Assembly (NCBI GenBank): GCA_012837605.1
Contig: DUQV01000007.1
Location: forward strand, 1 to 59,281
Source: Clostridiales bacterium
GTDB taxonomy: Bacteria > Bacillota > Clostridia > Lachnospirales > Lachnospiraceae
Direction of reading: 5' to 3'
DNA length: 59,281 nt
Below the pieces are notes generated by a model. It worked only from the letters and a program-made list of their open reading frames with translations. It was not told the DNA's origin and ran no database searches. Shown piece by piece: positions 45,547 through 53,615 of the stretch; positions within the stretch are counted from its first letter, which is position 1, and each line of letters opens with the position of its first letter. The position numbers were made by a program, and so were the translations under genes.

Positions 45547-46122
45547 ATGGCTATTAAAATATTCATAGATCAAGGTCACAATCCCACCGGATTTCATAAT
45601 GCAGGTGCTACCGGCAACGGTTTGTTTGAATCCGAGATAAATTTTCAAGTAGGTATATTTCTCGCAAATCTTTTAAATAATGATGCAAGATTTGAAGCAC
45701 GATTATCCAGACCGACTCCAACAACTGTCCTAGGAACCAATAATGCAACCAGCGTAGCTGAAAGAGTACGCCTGGCTAATGAATGGCCGGCAAATTACTT
45801 TATCAGCATTCATTGTAATGCCAATCCAAATCCTGCAATTAACGGTACGGAAATCTATATATTCCAATACGGCACTCAATCAAATTGGTTGGCTCAGCAA
45901 GTAATGAACGGAATCGTTCAGAATGTCGGTACCCGAAACAACGGCATAAGAGAAAACCAGACATTCTATGTACTAAGACGAACCACAATGCCCTCTATTC
46001 TGGTCGAGATGGGCTATCTGACAAATTCCTCAGATGCTGCAAAACTTCGTGATAATCAATATGGTTTTGCATATGGTATATATATCGGTATTTTAAGATA
46101 CTTTGGATTTTCTCCTGCATAA
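45547..46122 (+). CDS. N-acetylmuramoyl-L-alanine amidase (Amidase_3)
   Basis: This 191-aa zinc amidase cuts peptidoglycan between MurNAc and L-Ala. Zinc ligands are seen in IDQGHN, FESEINF and SIHCNAN, and the catalytic Glu in LVEMGYL. There is no signal peptide and no binding domain, as in cytoplasmically made spore- or mother-cell-lysis amidases of the CwlC type and in phage lysins. No phage genes surround it, so a sporulation or lysis role is more likely, by inference. Confidence 0.9.
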   Translation: MAIKIFIDQGHNPTGFHNAGATGNGLFESEINFQVGIFLANLLNNDARFEARLSRPTPTTVLGTNNATSVAERVRLANEWPANYFISIHCNANPNPAINGTEIYIFQYGTQSNWLAQQVMNGIVQNVGTRNNGIRENQTFYVLRRTTMPSILVEMGYLTNSSDAAKLRDNQYGFAYGIYIGILRYFGFSPA

Positions 46123-46147
46123 TTAATATCTTAAAATCACCTGAAAA

Positions 46148-46192
46148 GGTATCTGATACCAAATATCTTAAAGATCTTGGTGTCAGATACCA
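46148..46192. terminator. Paired-palindrome hairpin between amidase gene and rlmH
   Basis: GGTATCTGATACC (46148-46160) and GGTGTCAGATACC (46180-46192) are each palindromic and are also near inverted copies of each other. The region can form one roughly 20-bp stem or two small ones. It lies between convergent genes and may act as a two-way terminator; the sequence is distantly like the GGTG-CAGGCACC palindromes. Confidence 0.6.
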
Positions 46193-46201
46193 AATGTATA
46201 A

Positions 46202-46681
46202 TTATTTATGATACGGCTCATTATTCATAATCCTGTATGTCCGATATATCTGCTCCAGTAATATCAAGCGCATCAGCTGATGCGGGAAGGTCATTTTAGA
46301 AAAGCTAAGCTGATAATCTGCCCGTGACAATACATCATCAGAAAGCCCAAGAGAACCTCCGATTATAAGAGTTATATGACTTTTACCGGAGATAAATATC
46401 TTCTCAAACTGCTGTGCCATCTCCTCAGAGGAGAGCATGTTTCCCTTAATAACCAGAGCTATACAATAAGAATCACTCTTTAATGTCTTTAGGATTCTGT
46501 CTCCTTCTTTCTTTTTAATAGCTTCCACTATGGCAAAGCCTGCATTGTCAGGTATACTTTCATCGGGAAGCTCAATAATATCCAGAGTGCAATACCTTTT
46601 TAGTCTTTTTTTATATTCGTCAATTCCCATAGAAAGATATTTTTCTTTTAGCTTGCCCACACAAATCAGAGAGATTTTCAT
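46202..46681 (-). CDS. rlmH: 23S rRNA pseudouridine-1915 N3-methyltransferase
   Basis: This 159-aa SPOUT enzyme methylates pseudouridine 1915 in helix 69. It opens with ISLICVGKLKEKYL and has the SAM knot in IIGGSLGLSDDVL and the conserved C-terminal FPHQLMRLILLEQIYRTYRI. Full length. A histidine-phosphatase gene lies directly upstream. Confidence 0.96.
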   Translation of the reverse strand: MKISLICVGKLKEKYLSMGIDEYKKRLKRYCTLDIIELPDESIPDNAGFAIVEAIKKKEGDRILKTLKSDSYCIALVIKGNMLSSEEMAQQFEKIFISGKSHITLIIGGSLGLSDDVLSRADYQLSFSKMTFPHQLMRLILLEQIYRTYRIMNNEPYHK

Positions 46682-46700
46682 TATCCAAATTATCCTTTAC

Positions 46701-47237
46701 TTATTCTCTGACATACTCATATAATACACCGTTTTTAACGAGCTTCAGCTTATCTCCTTTAAAACCGCGCTTGCGCAGTTCCTTTTGAAAATTATAAAGC
46801 ATAAAACCGTGAAATACTATAAGTATGTTCTCCTTAGACCAATCAATTCTGTCTAAGAACTTTTTTATTCTTATTCTGGTGCCGTCAATTGTCTCCGGTT
46901 GGCTTTTTGACTTAAAGAACCATGCCAGCCTTCCGCATATATGCCATACACAAAATGGCAGCTTTATTCTTTCCGTATGTATAAAAGGAGCATTATCAAC
47001 CTCTCTGAGCAGCTTATCTATAATAAGATTTCCACTGTATACCTCTTTAGCAGTCGAAATAGCCCTGGGCAAATCACTAACGTAGCAGATGTCCCATTCT
47101 ATACCATACATATCTACATTCTTTTTGATTACCTTTGACACCTCATACTTTTTAGACCACTCCCTGAATTCCCGGGATGTCATCATTCTTTTATGAGGGC
47201 AATGCACCTTAAAATGTCTTAATAATCCTATTCTCAT
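46701..47237 (-). CDS. Histidine phosphatase family protein
   Basis: This 178-aa phosphoglycerate-mutase-like protein has an N-terminal LLRHFK with the phosphorylated His, VSDLPRAISTA (second Arg) and VFHGFML with the second His. The usual RHG[EQ] is replaced by RHFK, which is unusual but keeps Arg-His. The proton donor may be Glu in HTERIK. The substrate is unknown. It is co-directional with rlmH. Confidence 0.75.
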   Translation of the reverse strand: MRIGLLRHFKVHCPHKRMMTSREFREWSKKYEVSKVIKKNVDMYGIEWDICYVSDLPRAISTAKEVYSGNLIIDKLLREVDNAPFIHTERIKLPFCVWHICGRLAWFFKSKSQPETIDGTRIRIKKFLDRIDWSKENILIVFHGFMLYNFQKELRKRGFKGDKLKLVKNGVLYEYVRE

Positions 47238-47549
47238 ATGTACCCCTGCTGATCAAGTTTTACTGCGTGTTAAAATTTGCTCTGCAAAAGATGTATGCTA
47301 AAACTATTTCCCATTGTACATAGAATATTGTCATATTTCAAGTGAAAAAGACCAAGGATACATAATTTCATATATTTTTTCAACTATTCTACATATTTAA
47401 TCCCAATTGTGACATAAAAATGAACCAATTTGTTAACAAAATGTCTTTATTCTATCCATACTTTAATCATATATTTGATTTATACTATATGCAGAAGTGT
47501 AGAAATAATTTTTTTCACTCTCCTCCTCCCTACTTATTTACATAGATTT

Positions 47550-47585
47550 GAGGGTGTCTACAGGTTTTACTTGATAGACACCCTC
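47550..47585 (+). terminator. Strong hairpin, likely terminator of an unannotated plus-strand transcript
   Basis: GAGGGTGTCTA and TAGACACCCTC pair perfectly over 11 bp around a 14-nt loop. A moderately T-rich tail, TCTTGTGTTATTTTAC, follows on the plus strand. No annotated gene reads into it from the left, so it implies an unknown transcript or an old gene end. Confidence 0.6.
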
Positions 47586-47699
47586 TCTTGTGTTATTTTA
47601 CTTAATTTATATATTTATATAACAAAAATCTATTTTATAATAAGTTTTTTTATTTTTTTTTTATAAATCATTCACATAATAGACACATCTTTTTTGTAT

Positions 47700-47812
47700 A
47701 CTATGACCACAGATAGTGATAAATCACTTTCTACTCCCACCCTATTATACGCTATGGTAAACTAACACCCCTGTTGTTTACCGAAAACGCCGGTTTGTGC
47801 CGGCGTTTTCTT
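47700..47812 (+). ncRNA. Candidate structured small RNA
   Basis: Three hairpins follow each other within 100 bp: AGTGA-TAAA-TCACT, GGTAAAC/GTTTACC with a C-rich loop (TAACACCCCTGTT), and the terminator GAAAACGCCGG/CCGGCGTTTTC. Between the first two is a single-stranded C-rich stretch (CTACTCCCACCCTA) that could pair with Shine-Dalgarno sequences, as in UCCC-motif sRNAs. A TATACT box lies just upstream but without a good -35. The terminator alone could belong to the convergent CNNM gene. Confidence 0.35.
47783..47810. terminator. Bidirectional terminator downstream of the CNNM gene
   Basis: GAAAACGCCGG and CCGGCGTTTTC form a perfect 11-bp stem whose outer AAAA/TTTT pairs make it symmetric. 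It lies about 25 bp after the CNNM stop on the minus strand. Confidence 0.8.
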
Positions 47813-47836
47813 ATGTTTATATAGTTAGTGCTATTA

Positions 47837-49135
47837 TCAGCTGTTTTGCGGCAGCTTTGATATACGAACCTGTTCAATCATTTTATTCATGGTTTTAAGA
47901 ATATCAAACCGATATCCGCCATATTTTAAAGTGGCCTGCTCTCCATCTGCCGGAATCCTATCCAGTATGGATATCAGTAATCCGTTTAATGTGTCAAAAT
48001 CTTCATGGTTAATCATGATATTAAGCTCGTCCTCTAAGTCTTCCAAGCTTATTGAGCCTTTCACCACACATGAGTCATTATCTATTGACAGTATCATTTT
48101 CTCTTCCTGATCATACTCGTCCTGAATATTACCTACTATTTCTTCAAGAAAATCTTCCATTGCCACTAATCCGGCTGTCTGACCATACTCATCTATGACG
48201 ATTGCCATATGGATATTCTTTGACTGCATCTCATGAAAAAGAAGATTAACACTTTGAGTATCGGGTACAAAGAATGGCTCTCTTGCAATTTCCTGCAGTG
48301 TTTTTTTATTACTGTCAGGAGATATGTACGCTGATGCCACATCCTTCAAATGCAATATCCCAACAATATTGTCCAAGTTATCTACATATAGAGGATATCT
48401 GGAATAGTTCGCAGACAGCATGAATTTTAATGCTTCCTCCAAACTCAGCTTGGCATCTACCGCTATGATACGCTTTTTGTGTGTCATGATATCATCGACT
48501 TCTTTATCATCCAGCTCAAATATATTCGATATCATCTCAGCTTTGCCGGCATCAAACACTCCTTGTTCATGTCCTTCATTTACCATGGATATTATATCAT
48601 CTTCAATTTCATTTTCCTGTAATTCCTTCGGATTGATTTTAAATATTTTTAAAATCAGATTTACAGCTTCATCAATCAGCAAACCCAAAGGACTGAATAT
48701 AAAGCAAATCAGTCGAATAAGTCCATAAAATCCAAAGCAAATCTTCTCAGAATATTTCATTGCCAGCTTTTTAGGTAGCACTAATCCAAACAAAGTCATC
48801 AAGAAAATCAGTAAGCCTGCAAATAAAATAGTGTATAAGGTATTCAGAAGCCCATAATCGGTAGGTCCAATGTTAACTAAAAATCCGGTAATAAAATATA
48901 TACCCGTAACTGCAGAGATACAAAACAGCAGTATCGTCATAATACTTTGAAATTTAGTATCAGTCCCGATAAGCTTCAATAATACAACCGCTCTCCTGTC
49001 ACCTGTGTCTGCCTTTTTTCTTATGGTATTCTCGTTGACATATTCCAGCGAGTACTTCATGCCGGATATGACCGCCATTATAAGGATAAGTAATAATGTT
49101 ATCACTGTTCCCCATAAAGGATTATCACTTTCCAT
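47837..49135 (-). CDS. CNNM/HlyC-CorC family transporter with CBS domains
   Basis: This 432-aa protein has an N-terminal DUF21 membrane domain with four TM helices (about 10-165). A CBS pair follows (about 215-335; DIMTHKKRIIAVDAKLS... and DEYGQTAGLVAMEDFLEEIVG), then a C-terminal CorC_HlyC domain. Family members handle Mg2+ or other divalent cations. It is not a true haemolysin. It ends the minus-strand alr-mazF gene series. Confidence 0.9.
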   Translation of the reverse strand: MESDNPLWGTVITLLLILIMAVISGMKYSLEYVNENTIRKKADTGDRRAVVLLKLIGTDTKFQSIMTILLFCISAVTGIYFITGFLVNIGPTDYGLLNTLYTILFAGLLIFLMTLFGLVLPKKLAMKYSEKICFGFYGLIRLICFIFSPLGLLIDEAVNLILKIFKINPKELQENEIEDDIISMVNEGHEQGVFDAGKAEMISNIFELDDKEVDDIMTHKKRIIAVDAKLSLEEALKFMLSANYSRYPLYVDNLDNIVGILHLKDVASAYISPDSNKKTLQEIAREPFFVPDTQSVNLLFHEMQSKNIHMAIVIDEYGQTAGLVAMEDFLEEIVGNIQDEYDQEEKMILSIDNDSCVVKGSISLEDLEDELNIMINHEDFDTLNGLLISILDRIPADGEQATLKYGGYRFDILKTMNKMIEQVRISKLPQNS

Positions 49136-49162
49136 GTTAAGAATTATCCCTTCCTTCCATTA

Positions 49163-49531
49163 TTAAAAAAATATATGTTTAAAATATGTATCTAAAGAAA
49201 AACTAATAATTAATGCCTTATCAATTTTCTTTAATACATCCTGATCCAAATGACACACTTTTTCCTTCAGTCTTGATTTGTCAATTGTCCTAACCTGCTC
49301 CAGCAGGATAACCGAGTCCTTGACAATTCCGTATCTATCTGCATCCAGCTCTACATGTGTAGGCAGCTTGGCTTTATTCATCTTTGATGTAATTGCCGCA
49401 CATATAACTGTGGGACTGTGCTTGTTGCCTGTATCATTCTGAACAATCAACACCGGTCTGATACCTCCCTGCTCAGAACCTATTACAGGTCTTAAATCTG
49501 CATAAAAGATATCTCCTCTTTTAATTACCAC
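49163..49531 (-). CDS. mazF: MazF/EndoA-type mRNA endoribonuclease toxin
   Basis: This 122-aa protein starts at the GTG giving [16 protein letters not shown], as in Bacillus EndoA; the ORF track adds six residues. [16 protein letters not shown] and the ICAAITSK segment carry the catalytic Arg and Thr. It cuts specific mRNA sites. It follows alr as in Bacillus, but no antitoxin gene (mazE) is found between alr and mazF; that 230-bp gap holds only a duplication of the alr 3' end. The antitoxin must be elsewhere or absent. Confidence 0.92.
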   Translation of the reverse strand: MVIKRGDIFYADLRPVIGSEQGGIRPVLIVQNDTGNKHSPTVICAAITSKMNKAKLPTHVELDADRYGIVKDSVILLEQVRTIDKSRLKEKVCHLDQDVLKKIDKALIISFSLDTYFKHIFF

Positions 49532-49661
49532 TTTATTCTCACACTCCAATTGTAGGCTATATCTTATTATTGCCAGTTTCCTCGTGTGTATTCCATAAAG
49601 TGATATCGTTTCTTATTCAATTGATATAGTCATCCGTGCGGCTGCTGAATATAAACTCCGG

Positions 49662-49797
49662 GAATTCTTCAAAGATTTCCTAGGGTTTTCACTATTAGTA
49701 TTCTTTAGATATATTATATATAAATCCTAGGAATTCTTTAAAGATTTCCTAGGGTTTTCACTATTAGTATTCTTTAGATATTATAAATAAACCCTAG
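49662..49797. repeat. Tandem duplication of the alr 3' end and its hairpin
   Basis: Two copies of 69 bp (49662-49730) and 67 bp (49731-49797) differ at only a few positions. The right copy contains the true last codons of alr (IPRVYL and stop). The left copy is non-coding downstream. Each copy starts with GAATTCTT and ends in CCTAG. Confidence 0.85.
49726..49753. terminator. 28-bp palindrome, probable alr terminator
   Basis: CCTAGGAATTCTTT is followed by its near-perfect complement AAAGATTTCCTAGG (one mismatch). It lies at the junction of the two duplicated units, about 28 bp after the alr stop. The following minus-strand sequence is AT-rich without a clear T-run, so termination is likely but not certain. 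Confidence 0.5.
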
Positions 49798-50911
49798 GAA
49801 TTCTTTTCCCTACCGTACACACTAATTCATATGGAAATGAGTGTGACCACTTTGCTAATGTCTCCACGCTGATTACACTATCTCCCTCTTTTCCCAGCAG
49901 AGTAACCACATCACCCTGACTTACTCCTTCTATATCAGTGACATCAACCATAAAGTAATCCATGCAGATTCTTCCTATAATCGGTGCATACTGCCCTCTT
50001 ATAATAACCTTGCCTACATTTGACATATTTCTGGAATAACCGTCTGCATAGCCAACAGGAATGGTAGCTACCTTTGTTTTTCTGTTTGTAATATATGTTG
50101 AACCATAGCTAATACCGGTCCCGGCCTCTACTTCTTTGATATATACCACATGACTTTTTAATTCCATTGCGGGAATAAGGTTTAACGAACTGCGATTTAC
50201 TTCATCAGAAGGATATATTCCATACGTGACGATTCCGCATCTGACCATATCATACTCTGCTTCCGGAAATTCAATCACTCCTGCACTGTTAGAAATATGA
50301 CGTATCGGAATATGTATACCCTCATCACGTAACAAATCGTTAAAACGTTTAAACCTCTGTATTTGAAGCCTTGCACTCTCTTTATCTGCTTCGTCCGCCT
50401 TGGCAAAATGCGAAAACAATCCGTCAATATATATACCTTCAAGCGAAGCAATCTGCTTAATAATCTTTATACTCTCATAGGTATCGCTAAATCCAAGTCT
50501 TGACATGCCTGTGTCAACCTTGATATGAATTTTAGCTGTTTTGCCCTGCCTAATAGCTTCCTTGGCAAAATCCTTTGCCATTTCATACTGATACACAGTC
50601 TGCATAACATCATAAGATATTACGAGATTGTACTGCTCTTTTGGTGTGAATCCCAATATCAGAATAGGCTTTGTGATACCTGCCTTTCGAAGCTCTATAG
50701 CTTCTTCAATAATAGCTACGCCATAGGCATCTACTATACCGTTTTCAAGAGCTTTTGACACTGCGACCGCACCATGTCCATAAGCATCGGCCTTAACGAT
50801 AACCATTAGCTTTGTATTTTTATTAATACTGTTTCTTACATTAATTATATTATTCCTTATTGTATCAAGATTAATATTTGCCTGAACTCTATAATAGTCA
50901 CATCTATCCAA
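49781..50911 (-). CDS. alr: Alanine racemase
   Basis: This 376-aa PLP enzyme makes D-alanine for peptidoglycan. The cofactor lysine is in VIVKADAYGHGA and the second catalytic base Tyr in GISYGSTY. HISNSAGVIEFPE and CMDYFMVDVT are also present. Start TTG after GGGTGAAG. The gene's 3' end is duplicated downstream. Neighbours nnr and mazF are the common Firmicutes context. Confidence 0.95.
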   Translation of the reverse strand: MDRCDYYRVQANINLDTIRNNIINVRNSINKNTKLMVIVKADAYGHGAVAVSKALENGIVDAYGVAIIEEAIELRKAGITKPILILGFTPKEQYNLVISYDVMQTVYQYEMAKDFAKEAIRQGKTAKIHIKVDTGMSRLGFSDTYESIKIIKQIASLEGIYIDGLFSHFAKADEADKESARLQIQRFKRFNDLLRDEGIHIPIRHISNSAGVIEFPEAEYDMVRCGIVTYGIYPSDEVNRSSLNLIPAMELKSHVVYIKEVEAGTGISYGSTYITNRKTKVATIPVGYADGYSRNMSNVGKVIIRGQYAPIIGRICMDYFMVDVTDIEGVSQGDVVTLLGKEGDSVISVETLAKWSHSFPYELVCTVGKRIPRVYL

Positions 50912-50982
50912 CTTATCTTCACCCGGTTTCTTGATTTTATACTTCTGCTATGTTGCTTAAAAGGTGCTTTCAGTATGATATG

Positions 50983-52530
50983 TCAGTTTTTAAGTCTAAG
51001 CACATCACTGATAGCATCAGTTATATCTCCGGCAGTTAAGGAGTATGTTCCGACTTTCTCCTTAGCAGTATCTCCCGCCAGTCCATGAATGTAAACACCA
51101 AGTGATGCGGCATCAAAGGCTTCCATTTTCTGAGCCATAAGACCTGCTATGATCCCGGTGAGAACATCACCACTTCCTGCTGTTGCCATTCCATTGTTAC
51201 CGGAGGTGTTTATATATTTCTTAGCGGAACATGAAACAATGGTTCTTGCACTTTTCAGTACATATACTAATTCATTATTATAAGAACACTGATTTGCAAT
51301 GTCAATTATATTATCAGATATATCATCCATACTAACACCAATTAATCTGGATAATTCCATAGGATGAGGAGTTAATATCGTATCTTTTGGCAATATGTCG
51401 GCTAACTTATTAATCCTATTATTGATTCGATTGCTATTTAATAAATTATTATTGTCTTTAGCACTGCTGTCTTCGATTATTTCAGCCAGTATATTGATTG
51501 CATCGGCATCAATAATTAATTGAGCCTTTTGTTCCTTTTTTATTATCATGTTGACAAGCTCTTTGGCTTTCCCGGACAGTCCCAGACCGGGACCGATAAC
51601 TATAACATCAGACCAGCTTATAACCGATGAAAGATCCTCATCTGTATCATAGGATGCAAACATCGCCTCCGAAAGAAGTGATTGTATAATATTGCGGTTT
51701 TTTGAGCTTGACAGAACCTTAACCATACCTGCACCGGTTCTTAAGCAGGCCTTGGCAGACAGATATGCCGCACCACTCATTCCTTCGCTTCCCGCTATAA
51801 CCAATACCTTGCCAAATGTCCCTTTATGTCCGTCATTTCTTCTTTTCGGAAGCAGACTTAAATCATCTAAAGTGTAACAGAAAGTATCTGCCTGAACGTT
51901 TTGTAAGGCTTCATGCGGGAAACCGATATCAGCCACGTATATTCTTCCGGCATAGTCAGCCCCGGGATATAATAACAGACCTTGTTTCATATATCCAAAG
52001 GTTATGGTATAATCTGCTTTTACTGCCACATTCATAATTTTTCCCGTATCTGCCGATATCCCTGACGGAATGTCTACAGAAAATACCTTGTGATTATCTT
52101 TGTTAATTTCTTTTACAATATCGGCAAGCCTTCCCTCAATAGGCTTAGTTAATCCTATGCCAAACATAGCATCAATTATTATATTATATTCATTGAAGCT
52201 GACGCTGTTATAAATACTTATACCTAAATTTTCAGCAATCGTAAGCTGAGCCTTCATCTGATCACTGCATTTTTCTCTTTGAAACGGCAAAAAAATTGCA
52301 ACTTGGTAGCCCTGCAGATGCAGGATTCTACCGGCTGCAACTCCATCTCCACCATTATTTCCGGGACCGCAAACAACCAATATGCGATCATTACGATTTA
52401 ATGATTTTTTTACAACTGAAACAATCTCCATTGCTGCTCTTTCCATAAGCACAAGGGGAGATATTTTGATAACTTCAATGGTATAATTATCGATATTTTT
52501 CATTTTAACAGAATCCACAATGTATTCCAT
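50983..52530 (-). CDS. nnr: Bifunctional NAD(P)HX epimerase/dehydratase
   Basis: This 515-aa fusion repairs hydrated NAD(P)H. The N-terminal YjeF_N epimerase domain (about 1-215) has VVCGPGNNGGDGVAAGR and DAMFGIGL. The C-terminal carbohydrate-kinase-like dehydratase domain (about 225-515) has VIAGSEGMSGAAYLSA, TPHPMELSRL and GNNGMATAGSGDVLTG. The ATG follows GAGTGAGG. acpS lies 30 bp upstream. Confidence 0.94.
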   Translation of the reverse strand: MEYIVDSVKMKNIDNYTIEVIKISPLVLMERAAMEIVSVVKKSLNRNDRILVVCGPGNNGGDGVAAGRILHLQGYQVAIFLPFQREKCSDQMKAQLTIAENLGISIYNSVSFNEYNIIIDAMFGIGLTKPIEGRLADIVKEINKDNHKVFSVDIPSGISADTGKIMNVAVKADYTITFGYMKQGLLLYPGADYAGRIYVADIGFPHEALQNVQADTFCYTLDDLSLLPKRRNDGHKGTFGKVLVIAGSEGMSGAAYLSAKACLRTGAGMVKVLSSSKNRNIIQSLLSEAMFASYDTDEDLSSVISWSDVIVIGPGLGLSGKAKELVNMIIKKEQKAQLIIDADAINILAEIIEDSSAKDNNNLLNSNRINNRINKLADILPKDTILTPHPMELSRLIGVSMDDISDNIIDIANQCSYNNELVYVLKSARTIVSCSAKKYINTSGNNGMATAGSGDVLTGIIAGLMAQKMEAFDAASLGVYIHGLAGDTAKEKVGTYSLTAGDITDAISDVLRLKN

Positions 52531-52560
52531 TAAATCGCCTCACTCCATGAGTCTGTGCTT

Positions 52561-52953
52561 TTATCTGTTATATTGCCCCGAGGTTCTGTCTTCACCAATA
52601 ACGAAGGCATTCGCATAGTTCTTTGTATTGGTTATTGAAACATGTATATTCGTTATACCCAGTTTCTCAGCAAGCTCTGCTGCTTTATCATAAAGCTTCA
52701 CATAAGGCTTTCCTAATTCATCCCTCAGAACTTCAATCTCCTTAAATGATATGCCGCGAAAACCAGTACCGAACATCTTTACTACTGCTTCTTTTACTGC
52801 AAAATTACCTGCTGCTCTTTGCCATTTTCGGTCTATCAGTTTAATTTCATTCTCCGTAAAGCAGCGCCTTAAAAAGCCTTCTTTTTCACAGGCTTTACTT
52901 ATTCTGTCAACCTCAATTAAATCTATTCCAACACCGGTAATCAAGCACATCAT
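52561..52953 (-). CDS. acpS: Holo-[acyl-carrier-protein] synthase
   Basis: This protein of 127-130 aa attaches phosphopantetheine to acyl carrier protein. Motifs are GVGIDLIEVDRI (Mg-binding Asp) and FAVKEAVVKMFGTG. Two starts are possible: ATG at 52953, in an ATGA overlap with the upstream stop, or TTG at 52944, nine bases after AAGGA, which gives the family-like MITGVGIDLIEVDRI. It precedes nnr and alr. Confidence 0.94.
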   Translation of the reverse strand: MMCLITGVGIDLIEVDRISKACEKEGFLRRCFTENEIKLIDRKWQRAAGNFAVKEAVVKMFGTGFRGISFKEIEVLRDELGKPYVKLYDKAAELAEKLGITNIHVSITNTKNYANAFVIGEDRTSGQYNR

Positions 52954-53585
52954 TCCTTAGTGTTCCTTTTATCTGGATTAATAGGATTATGCTTTAGGTC
53001 AAAAATCTCAATAATATCCGAGCCTAAGACATCATGCATATATGTATATATTTTATTGATATCTGCCTCTATATCATTTTTAGCAAGAATTTTCATTTTT
53101 AATTCATCTCTGGTCTTTTTTATCCATTTTGATATATTTTCAAGCTCCTTATGATTATTATTCAATCTCTCATAACAATTTTTTAGGCTTTCCAGCAGAA
53201 GCTCTTCATTGGCTTCTTTAATTTTATAAGGAAGCTCCGATAGCCGTTCCGAAGATCTATCTATCTTGTTGTTCAATTCATATATAAATCTCTTATTCCG
53301 CTCTACCCTTTTTTCCCTTGATTTACTGTGCAGATCATTCGCAGTCTCCATATTTGTTACAATATCTGATAAAAGAGACTTTTTCAGCTTCTTCATATCC
53401 TTGATATCATTAACCATCTTCCCCTGTTTTTTTAACAATTGATTTACCTTTTGCTCAAGCTCCTTAATGCGGGATGATTTTAATTCATCAGGAAATAATT
53501 CGTGCCATCTGCTATCTAATGTTAGTATTGGGAATTTTTTATTCTTAATAATATTAAGATAATTACTGCGTTTTCTTTTACTCAT
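52950..53585 (-). CDS. Coiled-coil protein of unknown function
   Basis: This 211-aa protein is highly charged and nearly all helical, with heptad-like stretches from about residue 38 to 170. It has a basic N-terminus (MSKRKRSNYL) and no membrane segment or signal peptide. I do not recognise a family. Its stop overlaps the acpS start, and it follows rex by about 30 bp, so it is part of the rex-acpS-nnr series. It may be a small structural or DNA-associated protein; nothing in the sequence decides. Confidence 0.6.
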   Translation of the reverse strand: MSKRKRSNYLNIIKNKKFPILTLDSRWHELFPDELKSSRIKELEQKVNQLLKKQGKMVNDIKDMKKLKKSLLSDIVTNMETANDLHSKSREKRVERNKRFIYELNNKIDRSSERLSELPYKIKEANEELLLESLKNCYERLNNNHKELENISKWIKKTRDELKMKILAKNDIEADINKIYTYMHDVLGSDIIEIFDLKHNPINPDKRNTKE

Positions 53586-53615
53586 ATATCAGCCGCCTTC
53601 AGAAAGACATATATT

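Larger units (their letters stand above)
47238..47836. other. Gene-free 599-bp gap with serial hairpins
   Basis: No convincing protein gene lies here; the ORF-track 78-aa frame is low-complexity hydrophobic and has no ribosome binding site. The left half holds the upstream region of the histidine-phosphatase gene. The right half holds a strong hairpin at 47550-47585 and three consecutive hairpins between 47714 and 47810. C-rich stretches are described in the separate entries. Confidence 0.6.

Noticed and set aside
47430-47666. 78-aa plus-strand ORF in the intergenic gap
   Set aside because: Low-complexity Ile/Leu/Tyr-rich translation, no ribosome binding site, and it crosses a strong terminator hairpin.
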